Positions 21,307 to 30,313 of a stretch of DNA of 64,000 nt are shown piece by piece. Location: positions 62,001-126,000 of the forward strand of contig NZ_JAPCHY010000001.1 in NCBI RefSeq assembly GCF_026107455.2. The letters are read 5' to 3'. Position 1 is the first letter of the stretch, and each line of letters starts with the position of its first letter. The notes under the pieces were generated by a model. It did no database searches. It was given only the letters and a program-made list of their open reading frames with translations, and was not told where the DNA came from. Position numbers and translations under genes: made by a program. The DNA is from Xanthomonas chitinilytica (GTDB lineage: Bacteria; Pseudomonadota; Gammaproteobacteria; Xanthomonadales; Xanthomonadaceae).

Positions 21307-23406
21307 GTGATCATCCGCAAACCCCAGATTCTCCTGCTGACCGTGGCCATCGGCGCCGCGCTGGTCGGCTGCAAGAAGGACGAAACCCCGGCCGCTGACA
21401 GCGCCGCCTCCGCGCAGGCCGCCACCAGCACGCTGACGCTGGACGAAAGCAAGCTGCCGGCCTACAACGCCTTCCACGTTTCCGACCTGGATACCGGCCA
21501 GGACGCCTGTACCGACTTCGGCGCCTACGTCAACGGCAAGTGGCTGGCCGCCAACGAGATCCCGGGCGACCGCACCAGCTGGGGCGCCTTCACCATCCTC
21601 GACGAGCGCTCGGTGGCGGTGCAGCACCAGCTGGCCGAACAGGCCGCGGCCATCGAGAACGCCACCGGCGTGGAGAAGATCGTCGGCGACTTCTGGGCCA
21701 CCGGCATGGACGAGGCCAGGATCAATGCCCAGGGGCTGGAGCCGCTGCAGGCCGACCTGGCCGCCATCGACGGCCTGCAGGACCGCGAGGCCATCGCCGA
21801 CTACCTGCGCGCCACCGCCGCCAAGGGCGAGAACGGCCTGTTCGGCTTCGGTGCCGAGGCCGACTTCAAGAACTCGTCGATGAATATCGCCTATGCCATG
21901 CAGGGCGGCCTGGGCCTGCCGGACAAGACCTACTACTTCGACGCCGACAAGAAGGACAAGCTTGCCGCCTACCAGGCCCATGTGGCCAAGGTGCTGGAAC
22001 TGTCCGGCGTGGCCGCCGAGGAAGCGGCCAGGCAGGCCGCCGAGGTGGTGAAGTTCGAGACCCGCCTGGCCAAGGCATCCAAGTCCAGCGTGGAGATGTC
22101 GCGCGACGTCTCGCTGTACTACAACCCGGTCACCCTGGCCGAGGCCGACAAGCTGACCCCGAACTTCAGCTGGACGAAGTTCTTCGAGTCGCAGGGCGTG
22201 GCCGCGCCGGAGAAATTCTCGCTGGCCATTCCCGCCTTCCACCAGGAAGTGGACAAGGCGCTGGGCGACACCGACCCGTCGGTGTGGCGCGCCTACCTGC
22301 GCTTCCATGCCGTCGACAGCGCCTCGCCGTACCTGAGCGACGCCTTCGTCCAGGAGAACTACGCGTTCTACGGCAAGACCCTCAACGGCCAGAAGGAGAT
22401 CAAGCCGCGCTGGAAGCGCGTGCTGGCCACCATCGAGGACGACGCCGGCGAGGCGTTCGGCCAGATGTACGTCAAGGTCGCCTTCTCGCCCGAGGCCAAG
22501 GCCAAGATGGAAGTGCTGGTGCAGAACCTCAGCGACGCGCTGAAGGACCGCATCGAGAACCTGGCGTGGATGAGCGAGGAGACCAAGGCCAAGGCCATCG
22601 CCAAGTGGGAGACCTTCACCCCGAAGATCGGCTACCCGGACAAGTGGCGCGACTGGAGCGGCCTGCAGACCAGCCGCGACAGCTACCTGGCCAACGTGCG
22701 CGCGGCCACCGAGTTCAACTACAGGTGGAACCTGTCCAAGATCGGCCAGCCGGTGGACAAGAGCGAATGGGGCATGACCCCGCAGACGGTCAATGCCTAT
22801 TACAACCCGCTGCAGAACGAGATCGTGTTCCCGGCCGCGATCCTGCAGCCGCCGTTCTTCGACCCCAACGCCGACGACGCGCTGAACTATGGCGGCATCG
22901 GCGCGGTGATCGGCCACGAGATGACCCACGGCTACGACGACCAGGGCGCGCGCTTCGGGCCCACCGGCAACTTCGAGGACTGGTGGACCCCGGCCGACGC
23001 CAAGGGCTTCAAGGGCCTGACCGGCAAGCTGGTCAACCAGTTCAACCAGTACAAGGTCGGCGAGCAGCACGTCAACGGCGAGCTGACCCTGGGCGAGAAC
23101 ATCGCCGATCTCGGCGGCCTGGCCACGGCCTACGACGCGCTGCAGAAGGCCACCGCCGGGCAGGAAGATCCAAAGGTGGACGGGCTGACCCGCGACCAGC
23201 GCTTCTTCGCCAACTGGGCCACGGTGTGGCGCACCAAGTACACCCCGGAGAACGCCAAGGTCCGCCTGGCCACCGACCCGCACGCCCCCGCCCAGTTCCG
23301 GGCCACCGGCGCGCCGTCGAACCTGCCGACCTTCGCGGCCGCGTTCGAGTGCAAGCCCGGCGCGCCGATGGTCCGCACCGGCGACCAGCAGGTGGTGATC
23401 TGGTAA
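21307..23406 (+). CDS. M13 (neprilysin/PepO) metallopeptidase, lipoprotein, catalytic residues intact
   Basis: A 699-residue zinc endopeptidase. It starts at a GTG (21307) preceded by AGGAGG. A hydrophobic stretch ends in a lipobox, IGAALVGC, so it is a periplasm-facing lipoprotein. Zinc ligands are HEMTH (H537, H541) and GENIAD (E597), and the catalytic Glu is E538. The substrate/transition-state residues are in DPHAPAQFR (H659, R665), and the substrate-binding block NAYYNPLQNEIVFPA is complete. The C-terminal CKPGAPM...VIW is typical of the family. A hairpin terminator follows. It is a tandem paralogue of the next gene, which has lost several of these residues. Confidence 0.95.
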   Translation: MIIRKPQILLLTVAIGAALVGCKKDETPAADSAASAQAATSTLTLDESKLPAYNAFHVSDLDTGQDACTDFGAYVNGKWLAANEIPGDRTSWGAFTILDERSVAVQHQLAEQAAAIENATGVEKIVGDFWATGMDEARINAQGLEPLQADLAAIDGLQDREAIADYLRATAAKGENGLFGFGAEADFKNSSMNIAYAMQGGLGLPDKTYYFDADKKDKLAAYQAHVAKVLELSGVAAEEAARQAAEVVKFETRLAKASKSSVEMSRDVSLYYNPVTLAEADKLTPNFSWTKFFESQGVAAPEKFSLAIPAFHQEVDKALGDTDPSVWRAYLRFHAVDSASPYLSDAFVQENYAFYGKTLNGQKEIKPRWKRVLATIEDDAGEAFGQMYVKVAFSPEAKAKMEVLVQNLSDALKDRIENLAWMSEETKAKAIAKWETFTPKIGYPDKWRDWSGLQTSRDSYLANVRAATEFNYRWNLSKIGQPVDKSEWGMTPQTVNAYYNPLQNEIVFPAAILQPPFFDPNADDALNYGGIGAVIGHEMTHGYDDQGARFGPTGNFEDWWTPADAKGFKGLTGKLVNQFNQYKVGEQHVNGELTLGENIADLGGLATAYDALQKATAGQEDPKVDGLTRDQRFFANWATVWRTKYTPENAKVRLATDPHAPAQFRATGAPSNLPTFAAAFECKPGAPMVRTGDQQVVIW

Positions 23407-23435
23407 CCGCGACGGCCGCATAGCCAAGTCGCAGC

Positions 23436-23466
23436 GAGGCCCGGCATGTCCGGGCCTCGTCTTTTT
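23436..23466 (+). terminator. Rho-independent terminator after the first M13 gene
   Basis: Perfect 9-bp stem GAGGCCCGG/CCGGGCCTC with a 5-nt loop (CATGT), followed by GTCTTTTT. It lies 30 bp after the stop codon and separates the two M13 genes into different transcripts. Confidence 0.9.
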
Positions 23467-23627
23467 CGGCTCCGGCGCTGCCCGCCGGGACCGCGCCCGG
23501 CAGGAGACGCCGCCGGCAACTGCGGACACTGTGACCGGCGGCGCCTTCCTCCCGCCATGGCGCCGCCGCGCGGCTGCCGCGGCTTGATAAACTCCGCCGA
23601 CTCCAATCCTCAGCGGATTCGCTTTAC

Positions 23628-25631
23628 ATGCCCAATCTTCGCCCCCTTACCCTCGCCCTGGGCTTCGGCCTGGCCGTGCTTGCCTCGCCGCACGCCGATG
23701 CCGCCCGCAAACCGGCCGCCAAGGCCCCGGCGGTCAGCCCCACCTGCACCGATTTCTACGACGTCGCCAACGCCGACTGGCTCAAGGCCAACCCGGTCCC
23801 GCAGACCGGCGCCGTCACCGCCCTGGGCCAGCTGGCCGAGCGCACCCGCGTGCAGCAGCGCGAACTGCTGGATGCGGCGATGAATGCGCCGCAGGGCAAC
23901 GTGCAGAAGCTGCTGGGCGATTTCTGGGCCAGCGGCCTGGACGAGGCCGCGGTGGAAGCCGACGGCTCCAACCCGATCGCGCCGCTGCTCACCCGCATCA
24001 ACGCGATCAAGCGCGCCAAGGACGTGCCGGCGGCCATCGCCGCGCTGCACCAGGTCGGCATCCCGGTGGCCTTCAACTTCGCCCCGGACGTGGACCTGAA
24101 GGCGCTGGACCGCCACATCGGCTACTTCATGCAGGGCGGCATGGGCCTGCCGGACCCGGCCTTCTACACCCGCACCGACACCGACACCGTCGCGCTGATG
24201 GGCCGCTACCGCAACTACGTCAAGCAGGTCCTGGCCCTGACCGGCACCGAGGCCGGCAAGCTGGATGCCGAATCCGAGGCGGTGATCGCCTTCGAAACCC
24301 AGCTCGCCCGCCAGGCGCAGTCGCTGGCCGGCATCAACAATCCGTTCAACAACTACGCACCGATCGCCACCAAGGAGCTGACCGCCCGCTACAAGAACCT
24401 GCAGCTGGGCGCGTTCCTGAAGGCGCAGGGCGTGGACGACGACCTGGTGTCGCTGTCCGATCCGGCGCTGTTCCAGCAGCTCGACGGCATGGTCGCCAGC
24501 GTCAAGCCCGACCAGTGGAAGGCCTACCTGCGCTGGCGCGTGGGCGATGCGATGGCGCCGTACCTGTCCAAGGCCTACCGCGATGCCGAGTTCGAGTTCC
24601 GCGGCCGCGTGCTGCGTGGCCAGACCATCGCTCCGCCGCGCTGGGAACAGGTGCTCGACGCGATCAACGTCGCCGCCGGCCCGATGCTGGGCCGCGAGTA
24701 CACCGCCGCCCACCTCACCCCGTCCGACCGCCGCCAGGCCGGGCTCATCATCGACAAGGTGCGCGAGGTGCAGATCGATGCGATCAAGCGCAGCACCTGG
24801 CTCAGCGACGAGGCCAAGGCCGAGGCGCAGGCCAAGCTGGCGGCGCTGAAGATCGAGATCGGCGCGCCGCTGCGCGACCTGGACTACTCGGTGCAGCCGA
24901 TGGGCCGCGGCAGCTTCGGCGGCAACATGCTGATCGCCTCCACCTGGCGCCATCGCGAAGAGATGAAGCGCATCGGCAAGGGCAATGCCGACCGCCGCTG
25001 GGACGTGCTGCCGCAGCAGCCGGCGCTGGCCTACGACCTGGCGCAGAACCGCCTGATCGTCACCGCCGCCGCGCTGCAGGGACCGATCTTCAACACCTCC
25101 GGCAGCGTCGCCGAGAAGTTCGGCGCCTACGGCTCGCTGGTGGCGCACGAAGTCACCCGCGCCATCGACGCCAAGGGCGCGCTGGTGGATGCCCGCGGCG
25201 AGCTGCGCAGCTGGTGGACACCGGCCGACAAGACCGCCTGGACGCTGTTCGGCAACCGCGTGGCCGCGCAGTACGCCGCCTACGGCTTCCCCGGGGTGAA
25301 GGACGCCAAGGTCAACGGCGAGCTGACCCGCGAGGAGAACCTGGCCGACCTGGCCGGCCTGGAGATCGCCTGGGAGGCCTACACCGCGGTGGAAGCCAAC
25401 GCCAAGCCGGCCGACCATCAGGCGTTCTTCAAGGCCTGGGCCGGACTGTGGCCGCAGCAGCTGTCGCCGAACGAGGCGGTGCAGCGCCTGACCTCGGACA
25501 TCCGCGCCCCGGGCCGCTGGCGCACCAACGGCACGGTATCCAACCTGCCGGCCTTCGGCGCCAGCTTCAGCTGCAAGCCGGGCCAGCCGATGCAGCGCGT
25601 GGAGGCCGACCAGGTCAAGATCTGGCGTTGA
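23628..25631 (+). CDS. M13-family protein with degenerate active site (probable pseudopeptidase)
   Basis: A 667-residue full-length M13 homologue with a cleavable signal peptide (LTLALGFGLAVLASPHADA) instead of a lipobox. The domain order matches its neighbour, but the zinc motif reads HEVTR (H507-R511): the second zinc histidine is Arg. The transition-state histidine of DxHAP is Arg in DIRAPGRWR (R626). The substrate block NEIVFPA reads NRLIVTA. The catalytic-position Glu508 and the third-ligand Glu570 (EENLAD) remain. The frame is fully open, so the protein is probably made but unlikely to be a normal zinc peptidase. It may act as a binding or regulatory partner of the active paralogue. Confidence 0.9.
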   Translation: MPNLRPLTLALGFGLAVLASPHADAARKPAAKAPAVSPTCTDFYDVANADWLKANPVPQTGAVTALGQLAERTRVQQRELLDAAMNAPQGNVQKLLGDFWASGLDEAAVEADGSNPIAPLLTRINAIKRAKDVPAAIAALHQVGIPVAFNFAPDVDLKALDRHIGYFMQGGMGLPDPAFYTRTDTDTVALMGRYRNYVKQVLALTGTEAGKLDAESEAVIAFETQLARQAQSLAGINNPFNNYAPIATKELTARYKNLQLGAFLKAQGVDDDLVSLSDPALFQQLDGMVASVKPDQWKAYLRWRVGDAMAPYLSKAYRDAEFEFRGRVLRGQTIAPPRWEQVLDAINVAAGPMLGREYTAAHLTPSDRRQAGLIIDKVREVQIDAIKRSTWLSDEAKAEAQAKLAALKIEIGAPLRDLDYSVQPMGRGSFGGNMLIASTWRHREEMKRIGKGNADRRWDVLPQQPALAYDLAQNRLIVTAAALQGPIFNTSGSVAEKFGAYGSLVAHEVTRAIDAKGALVDARGELRSWWTPADKTAWTLFGNRVAAQYAAYGFPGVKDAKVNGELTREENLADLAGLEIAWEAYTAVEANAKPADHQAFFKAWAGLWPQQLSPNEAVQRLTSDIRAPGRWRTNGTVSNLPAFGASFSCKPGQPMQRVEADQVKIWR

Positions 25632-25660
25632 TCGACCTGCCGGCTTGAAGGTCACAACAC

Positions 25661-25696
25661 GAAGAAGGCGCGGAAATTCCGCGCCTTCTTCTTTTC
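25661..25696 (+). terminator. Rho-independent terminator after the second M13 gene
   Basis: A 15-bp perfect stem (25661-25675 / 25677-25691) closing on a single A, followed by TTTTCC. The arms carry AGAA/TTCT runs, so it can also work for transcription from the right. Confidence 0.9.
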
Positions 25697-25882
25697 CTGC
25701 TGGTGCAGATGCGATTTTCCCCCGGCACCTGCTTCATCCACCGCAAGGCTTCGCCGTTACCGGAATGCGCCTGGCATGGCTCCCTTGGGCCAGCGCCGAA
25801 GACGCCGGCTGTGGGTTGGAACAGGAGCCACGACCTGCACAGCCGATCCCGGGGTGCCGGCGCGAATGCGACGGCGCGCCGG

Positions 25883-26557
25883 TCACTTCACCCGGCGCAG
25901 GTGGTTCGCGCGCGGCCCGCCCGGCGGACGACGCCCGCCGAACGGCGGTTGCCCGCGCCAGTAGCGGATCAGCAGCCAGCCGAACAGCATGCCACCCAGG
26001 TGCGCGAAGTGCGCCACGCCCGGCTGCCAGCCGGTGAAGCCCAGCAGCAGCTCGATCGCGCCGAACACGATCACGAAGGTACGCGCCTTCATCGGGATCG
26101 GCGGGAACAGCAGCATCACCCGCTGGTTCGGGAACAGCATGCCGTAGGCCAGCAGCAGGCCGAACACGCCGCCGGAGGCGCCCAGCACCGGCGCACCGCC
26201 GCCGACCATCGCCGCCATCAGCAGCTGGCACACGCCGGCACCGGCCACGCAGACCAGGTAGTAGATGAGGAACCGCTTCTCGCCCCAGGTCTGCTCCAGC
26301 GGCGCGCCGAACATGAACAACGCCAGCATGTTGAAGAACAGATGGCCGAAGCTGCCGTGCAGGAAGCCGTAGGTCAGCAGCTGCCACGGCTGGAAGTTCT
26401 GCCCCGGCGAGAACGGGTCGAAGCCGTGCTCGCTCAGCGGCCACAGCATGAACGGCGCCAGGGTGGCATCGCCCAGCAGGAACGGTTGCTGCAGCACGAA
26501 CAGCACGATGTTGGCGATCAGCAGCGCCTTGGTGACGGTGGGCAGTCTGGGAAACAT
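25883..26557 (-). CDS. Rhomboid family intramembrane serine protease
   Basis: A compact 224-residue rhomboid with six predicted membrane helices. The catalytic serine is in VLGASGGVFGLL (~residue 125) and the catalytic histidine in HFAHLGGMLFGW (~184). The conserved TM2 block is LTYGFLHGSFGHLFFNMLALFMFG, with the His-Asn pair. The C-terminal 25 residues are Gly/Pro/Arg-rich. I chose the ATG at 26557 (MFPRLPTVTKAL); an ATG at 26584 would add nine residues. Unlike the rhomboid at 12-13.5 kb it has no soluble tail. Confidence 0.93.
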   Translation of the reverse strand: MFPRLPTVTKALLIANIVLFVLQQPFLLGDATLAPFMLWPLSEHGFDPFSPGQNFQPWQLLTYGFLHGSFGHLFFNMLALFMFGAPLEQTWGEKRFLIYYLVCVAGAGVCQLLMAAMVGGGAPVLGASGGVFGLLLAYGMLFPNQRVMLLFPPIPMKARTFVIVFGAIELLLGFTGWQPGVAHFAHLGGMLFGWLLIRYWRGQPPFGGRRPPGGPRANHLRRVK

Positions 26558-26598
26558 GGCAGGGTCCGTTGGAACTGCCGCCATGATAGCCGCAGCGC

Positions 26599-26943
26599 CT
26601 AGCCAGGCCCCCAGATCGCCGCGTCCAGGTCGCGCGCGGGCGGCGGCCGCTTGACCCGCCCGCGCTCCACCTTCACGCCCTCGGCCCGCAGCCGCTGGCT
26701 CTGCTCGCGCCAGCCGGCCGAGCCCTCCGGCATGCCGATGCGCCCGTCCGAGCGCAGCACGCGGTGCCAGGGAAGGTCCGGGTCCTCGTTGCCGCTGAGC
26801 AGGCGCGCCACCAGTCGCGCGCGCCCCGGCAGCCCGGCGCGCGCCGCCACTTCGCCATAGCCCAGCACCTGCCCGCGCGGGATCGCGCGGATCACCCGCA
26901 GGATCCGTGTCCGCGCCTGCGCGGCGGCACCCTCCGCGCTCAC
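26599..26943 (-). CDS. Alkyltransferase-like protein (MGMT family without the acceptor cysteine)
   Basis: A 114-residue protein with the MGMT C-terminal DNA-binding fold (GQVLGYGEVAARAGLPGRARLVARLL). The reactive PCHRV motif is replaced by PWHRV (~residue 61), the signature of alkyltransferase-like (ATL/YbaZ) proteins. These bind O6-alkylguanine without repairing it and flag the lesion for nucleotide excision repair. The start is the GTG at 26943, overlapping the stop of the DMT transporter gene as GTGA. There is no visible functional link with the transporter. Confidence 0.9.
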   Translation of the reverse strand: MSAEGAAAQARTRILRVIRAIPRGQVLGYGEVAARAGLPGRARLVARLLSGNEDPDLPWHRVLRSDGRIGMPEGSAGWREQSQRLRAEGVKVERGRVKRPPPARDLDAAIWGPG

Positions 26944-27935
26944 GCCTTCTTCGCCGCCCCGCTGCCGACCACCAGCACGCCGCCCAGTACCAGCAGCGTG
27001 CCGGCGGCCTGCCAGGGGCCCATCGGTTCGTCCAGCAGCCATACGCTCAGCACGATCGTCGAAACCGGTCCCAGCATACTTACCTGCGCGGCCAGTGCCG
27101 AGCCGATCCGCTTGACCCCGACCATGATCGCCAGCACCGGCAATACGGTGCACACGGTGCCGTTGAGCAGCGACAGCCAGTACACCGGCGGCGCATGGCC
27201 CCACAGCGCCGCCACCGGCTGCAGCAGCAGGTACTGGCCCACGCACAGCACGCAGGCCACGCCGCTGGCATAGGCGGTCAGCCGCACCGCCCCGATCCGC
27301 CCCACCACCTGGCCGCTGCCGAACAGGTAGATCGCGTAGCTGAGCGCGCTGGCGAACACCAGCAACGCGCCGATCGCGGTGCGATGGCCGTCGATCCGGA
27401 TGTCGTGGCCGAACGCCAGCAGCACGCCGAGATAACTCACCACCAGCGCGACCAGCTGCCGGCGCGATGGCCGCTGCTTCAGCACCAGCAACGCGATCAG
27501 CACCACCAGGGTCGGGCTGAGGTACAGGATCAGCCGCTCCAGGGTCGCGGTGATGTACTTCAGGCCAAGAAAATCCAGATAGCTGGACAGGTAGTAGCCG
27601 CTGAAGCCCAGCACCGCGACATGCCACAGATCGCGTCGCGCCAGCGGTGCCGCGCGCCGCGCCGCCCATGCCCCCATCGCCACGAAGAACGGAAACGCCA
27701 CCAGCATCCGCAGCGCCAGCAACGTGGTGGCATCGACGCCATGGCGATAGGCCAGCTTGACGATGACCGCCTTGCCGGAGGCGGCGACGGCGCCGAGCGC
27801 GGCCAGCAACAGCCCACCGACGATCAGGCGTCGCGACGAGGTCGGCAGGCGTGGTGATGCGGCGGGCGCGGTGGCCGGCGGCGGACAGGCCTGCGCGGCC
27901 TCCCGCGTGGGGGAAACATTCACGAATCGGGACAT
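26940..27935 (-). CDS. EamA/DMT-superfamily transporter
   Basis: A 331-residue inner-membrane protein with about ten hydrophobic helices arranged as two EamA repeats (residues ~40-180 and ~190-325). Examples are LIVGGLLLAALGAVAASGKAVIVK and AGTLLVLGGVLVVGSG. Family features include the SGYYLSSYLDFLGLKYI block and LNGTVCTVLPVLAIMVGVKRIG. An extra polar Pro/Ala-rich N-terminus of ~38 residues precedes TM1. Probably a drug/metabolite exporter; the substrate cannot be predicted. Its stop overlaps the start of the downstream ATL gene. Confidence 0.88.
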   Translation of the reverse strand: MSRFVNVSPTREAAQACPPPATAPAASPRLPTSSRRLIVGGLLLAALGAVAASGKAVIVKLAYRHGVDATTLLALRMLVAFPFFVAMGAWAARRAAPLARRDLWHVAVLGFSGYYLSSYLDFLGLKYITATLERLILYLSPTLVVLIALLVLKQRPSRRQLVALVVSYLGVLLAFGHDIRIDGHRTAIGALLVFASALSYAIYLFGSGQVVGRIGAVRLTAYASGVACVLCVGQYLLLQPVAALWGHAPPVYWLSLLNGTVCTVLPVLAIMVGVKRIGSALAAQVSMLGPVSTIVLSVWLLDEPMGPWQAAGTLLVLGGVLVVGSGAAKKA

Positions 27936-28367
27936 CCGGGGGAGATGGCCGGGCCATTATCCGCCCGCAGCCGGCATCGCGTAACCGCCGCCGTCCGGCG
28001 CCGCCCTCCTGCCCCGCGGGGCGGATTCGTGGATCCTGCAACCAGGAAGGACGCCGCGGGCCGGGATCGCGCGCACCGGGACGCCTGGCGACATGCCCGG
28101 AGCAGGCACTACCTTTGGCCCGGCCTGCTCGTGCGACCCGCCGTGTCCACGCGAAAAAATCCGGGAGCTGTTCCCCGCCCCCCGTCAGCCGGCACGGGAA
28201 GGAATGCGCGGGCACACCGGGCGCATCGACCGTCTCATGCTCAAGGCGGCGATAACGACGACGGCCGGCGCGTCCGCAGGCGAACCTGCCGCGCAAGGCC
28301 GGGTTTCCCGCCCGCCGTGCCTGTCGGCGATTCCATCACGCCCGTGCCTGCATTCCCGGCGCAGCGC
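27936..28367. other. Gene-free stretch
   Basis: 432 bp between the divergent-side end of the DMT gene and the stop of the DUF1684 gene. I see no ORF with family similarity, no tRNA-like cloverleaf, no GTAG REP and no terminator with a T-tract. It should contain the DMT promoter. Confidence 0.6.
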
Positions 28368-29306
28368 TCAGTTGCCGGCGAAGTAGTTCTTCTCGCCCGC
28401 GGTCACCGCCAGGTCCAGCCGGTTGCCCGGCGGCGCGATCGGGCAGACCACGTGCGGCGTCAGCGCACAGGGCGGGTTCTCGGCACGGTTGAAATCCAGC
28501 ACCACCTTGCCGTCCCGCGCCGGCGGCGTGAACAGGTAGCGCGCGCCGCCGTAGCTTTCCTTGCCGCTGGTGCGGTCGACGAACAGGAAGAACCACTGGT
28601 CGCTGCCCTTCTCCAGCACCGGCTGCAGCCGGTAGCTGCGCCCCTCCACCTCGAATACCGCCTCGCCCGGCACCGTCGCCGGCTGCGGCGTACCGATCGA
28701 CGTCAGCAGCGTGACCTGCCGCGGCTCGGCGAACGGTTGCCAGCGCGCCACCACCCGCCACGCGGGATCGACCGGGAAATGGTCGATGCCCTTGAACTCG
28801 CGCAGCCGGGCGGCGGCCGGATCGCGGAAGCGCCAGCCCAGTACCGATCCGGTGCGCACCAGGTAGAACTCCGCCGCTCCCAATTGCACCCGCGTCGCCT
28901 CGCGCTCGCCGGCGATGCCGGCCTGCAGTTCCACCCGGCGCAACGGCTCCCCGCCCACGGTGGCGCCGCTGCCGGGCACGGCCTCGAGGACCGCACCGCC
29001 GTCCTTGTCCAGGGTCAGCGTTCCCAGTTGCGCCGGGCCGGCCGGCAGCACCAGTTCGTTGCCCTTGCCGCTGCCGATGCGGAAGCTGCCCGGCCGCAGC
29101 CGGCCCGAGCCGGTATAGCTCAGCCAGCCGTCGGCGGCGCGCAGCTTCGCCAGGCGCTGGGCACGCCACTGCCCCAGTTCGCGCTGGTAGGCATGCAGTT
29201 CCGGCGTCGCATAGCCGTATGCGCCGGTCCTCGCATCGGCGGGAACCCGCTCGCATCCCGTCGCCACCAGGGTCGCCAGACATACCATTGCTGCCACTGC
29301 ACGCAT
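28368..29306 (-). CDS. DUF1684 domain-containing lipoprotein
   Basis: A 312-residue exported protein. The N-terminus MRAVAAMVCLATLVATGC ends in a lipobox, so it is predicted to be lipidated. The DUF1684 region includes DGWLSYTGSGRLRPG, the conserved VYRFRDP-like WRFRDPAAARLREFKGI, FDFNRAENPPCALTPHVVCPIAPPGNRL near the C-terminus, and GEKNYFA at the very end. The C-terminal Cys/His-rich stretch is the most conserved part of this family, whose function is unknown. AGAGGTG just upstream of the ATG at 29306 supports this start. It stands apart from the sulfurtransferase gene by ~100 bp. Confidence 0.86.
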   Translation of the reverse strand: MRAVAAMVCLATLVATGCERVPADARTGAYGYATPELHAYQRELGQWRAQRLAKLRAADGWLSYTGSGRLRPGSFRIGSGKGNELVLPAGPAQLGTLTLDKDGGAVLEAVPGSGATVGGEPLRRVELQAGIAGEREATRVQLGAAEFYLVRTGSVLGWRFRDPAAARLREFKGIDHFPVDPAWRVVARWQPFAEPRQVTLLTSIGTPQPATVPGEAVFEVEGRSYRLQPVLEKGSDQWFFLFVDRTSGKESYGGARYLFTPPARDGKVVLDFNRAENPPCALTPHVVCPIAPPGNRLDLAVTAGEKNYFAGN

Positions 29307-29404
29307 GCTCACCTCTGCCTTCGCGGCGCCGGCCGCGCTTCGCGCCCCGCCGTTGCCGTTGTTCCGGTTCGTTCCTGCCGTATCCATCATGCCGCCTGGA
29401 GACG

Positions 29405-30313
29405 TCAGCCGGTTGCGACCGGCCTCGAAGAATCGCCGACCCAACCGCTCCACGACCCGGCATAGACCCGCGCCCCGGGCAGTCCGGCCAGTTCCAGTGC
29501 CAGCAGCAGATGGCAGGCGGTGACGCCGGACCCGCACATCACCACCACTTCCGACGGCGCGTGCGGCCCCAGCAGCGGCGCCAGCTCGGCGCGCAGTTCG
29601 GCCGGCGGACGGAAGCGGCCGTCGCGCAGGTTCAGCGCCAGCGGGCGATTGACCGCCCCGGGGACGTGCCCGGCCACCGGGTCAAGCGGTTCCACCTCGC
29701 CGCGGAAACGCTCCCCGGCGCGTGCGTCCAGCAGCCAGCCGGGCGGCTGCGACAGGCGCTGCAGCACCTCCCCGGCGGCCACGATGCGATCCTGGTCGAA
29801 GCTTGCCGGATATGGCGGCAACGGCACCGGCGCCGGCACTTCCGCAACCAGCGGCAGGCCCGCGGCCTGCCAGGCGGCCAGGCCGCCATCGAGCACCGCC
29901 ACCCGCGCATGGCCCAGCAGCTTGAGCAGCCACCACAGGCGCGCGGCGGCCATGCTGCCGTCGCCGGCGTCATGGACCACCACCTGGGTCTGCGGGCCGA
30001 TGCCCCACTGCCCGAGCCGCTGCGCGAACGCCTCGTCGTGCGGCAGCGGGTGACGCCCCAGCCCGGGACGCGACAGATCGGACAGGTCCCGATTGAGGTC
30101 GGCATGGACCGCGCCGGGGAGATGGCCCTGCGCGTAGGCGAGCGCTCCCGATTGCGGGTCGGCCAGCGAAAACCGGGCATCGACGATGCGCAGCCCCGCG
30201 CTCGGCTGCGCGCGCGCATCGACGATGCCGAGGTCGCCGCGGCCGAGCGCGTCGGCCAGCTGCCGCACGTCCACCAGCAGTTCCCAGCCGGGCGATGTAT
30301 TCGATGCGTTCAT
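29405..30313 (-). CDS. Sulfurtransferase, two rhodanese domains (3-mercaptopyruvate type)
   Basis: A 302-residue enzyme with two tandem rhodanese domains. The active-site loop in the second domain is MCGSGVTACH (~residue 253), and CG[S/T]GVT is the 3-mercaptopyruvate sulfurtransferase form rather than thiosulfate rhodanese (CRKGVT). The first domain has DARFSLAD and GHLPGAVHADL but no cysteine, as expected. It transfers sulfane sulfur to acceptors such as thiols or cyanide in the cytoplasm. Its ATG overlaps the upstream NUDIX gene as ATGA. Confidence 0.92.
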   Translation of the reverse strand: MNASNTSPGWELLVDVRQLADALGRGDLGIVDARAQPSAGLRIVDARFSLADPQSGALAYAQGHLPGAVHADLNRDLSDLSRPGLGRHPLPHDEAFAQRLGQWGIGPQTQVVVHDAGDGSMAAARLWWLLKLLGHARVAVLDGGLAAWQAAGLPLVAEVPAPVPLPPYPASFDQDRIVAAGEVLQRLSQPPGWLLDARAGERFRGEVEPLDPVAGHVPGAVNRPLALNLRDGRFRPPAELRAELAPLLGPHAPSEVVVMCGSGVTACHLLLALELAGLPGARVYAGSWSGWVGDSSRPVATG

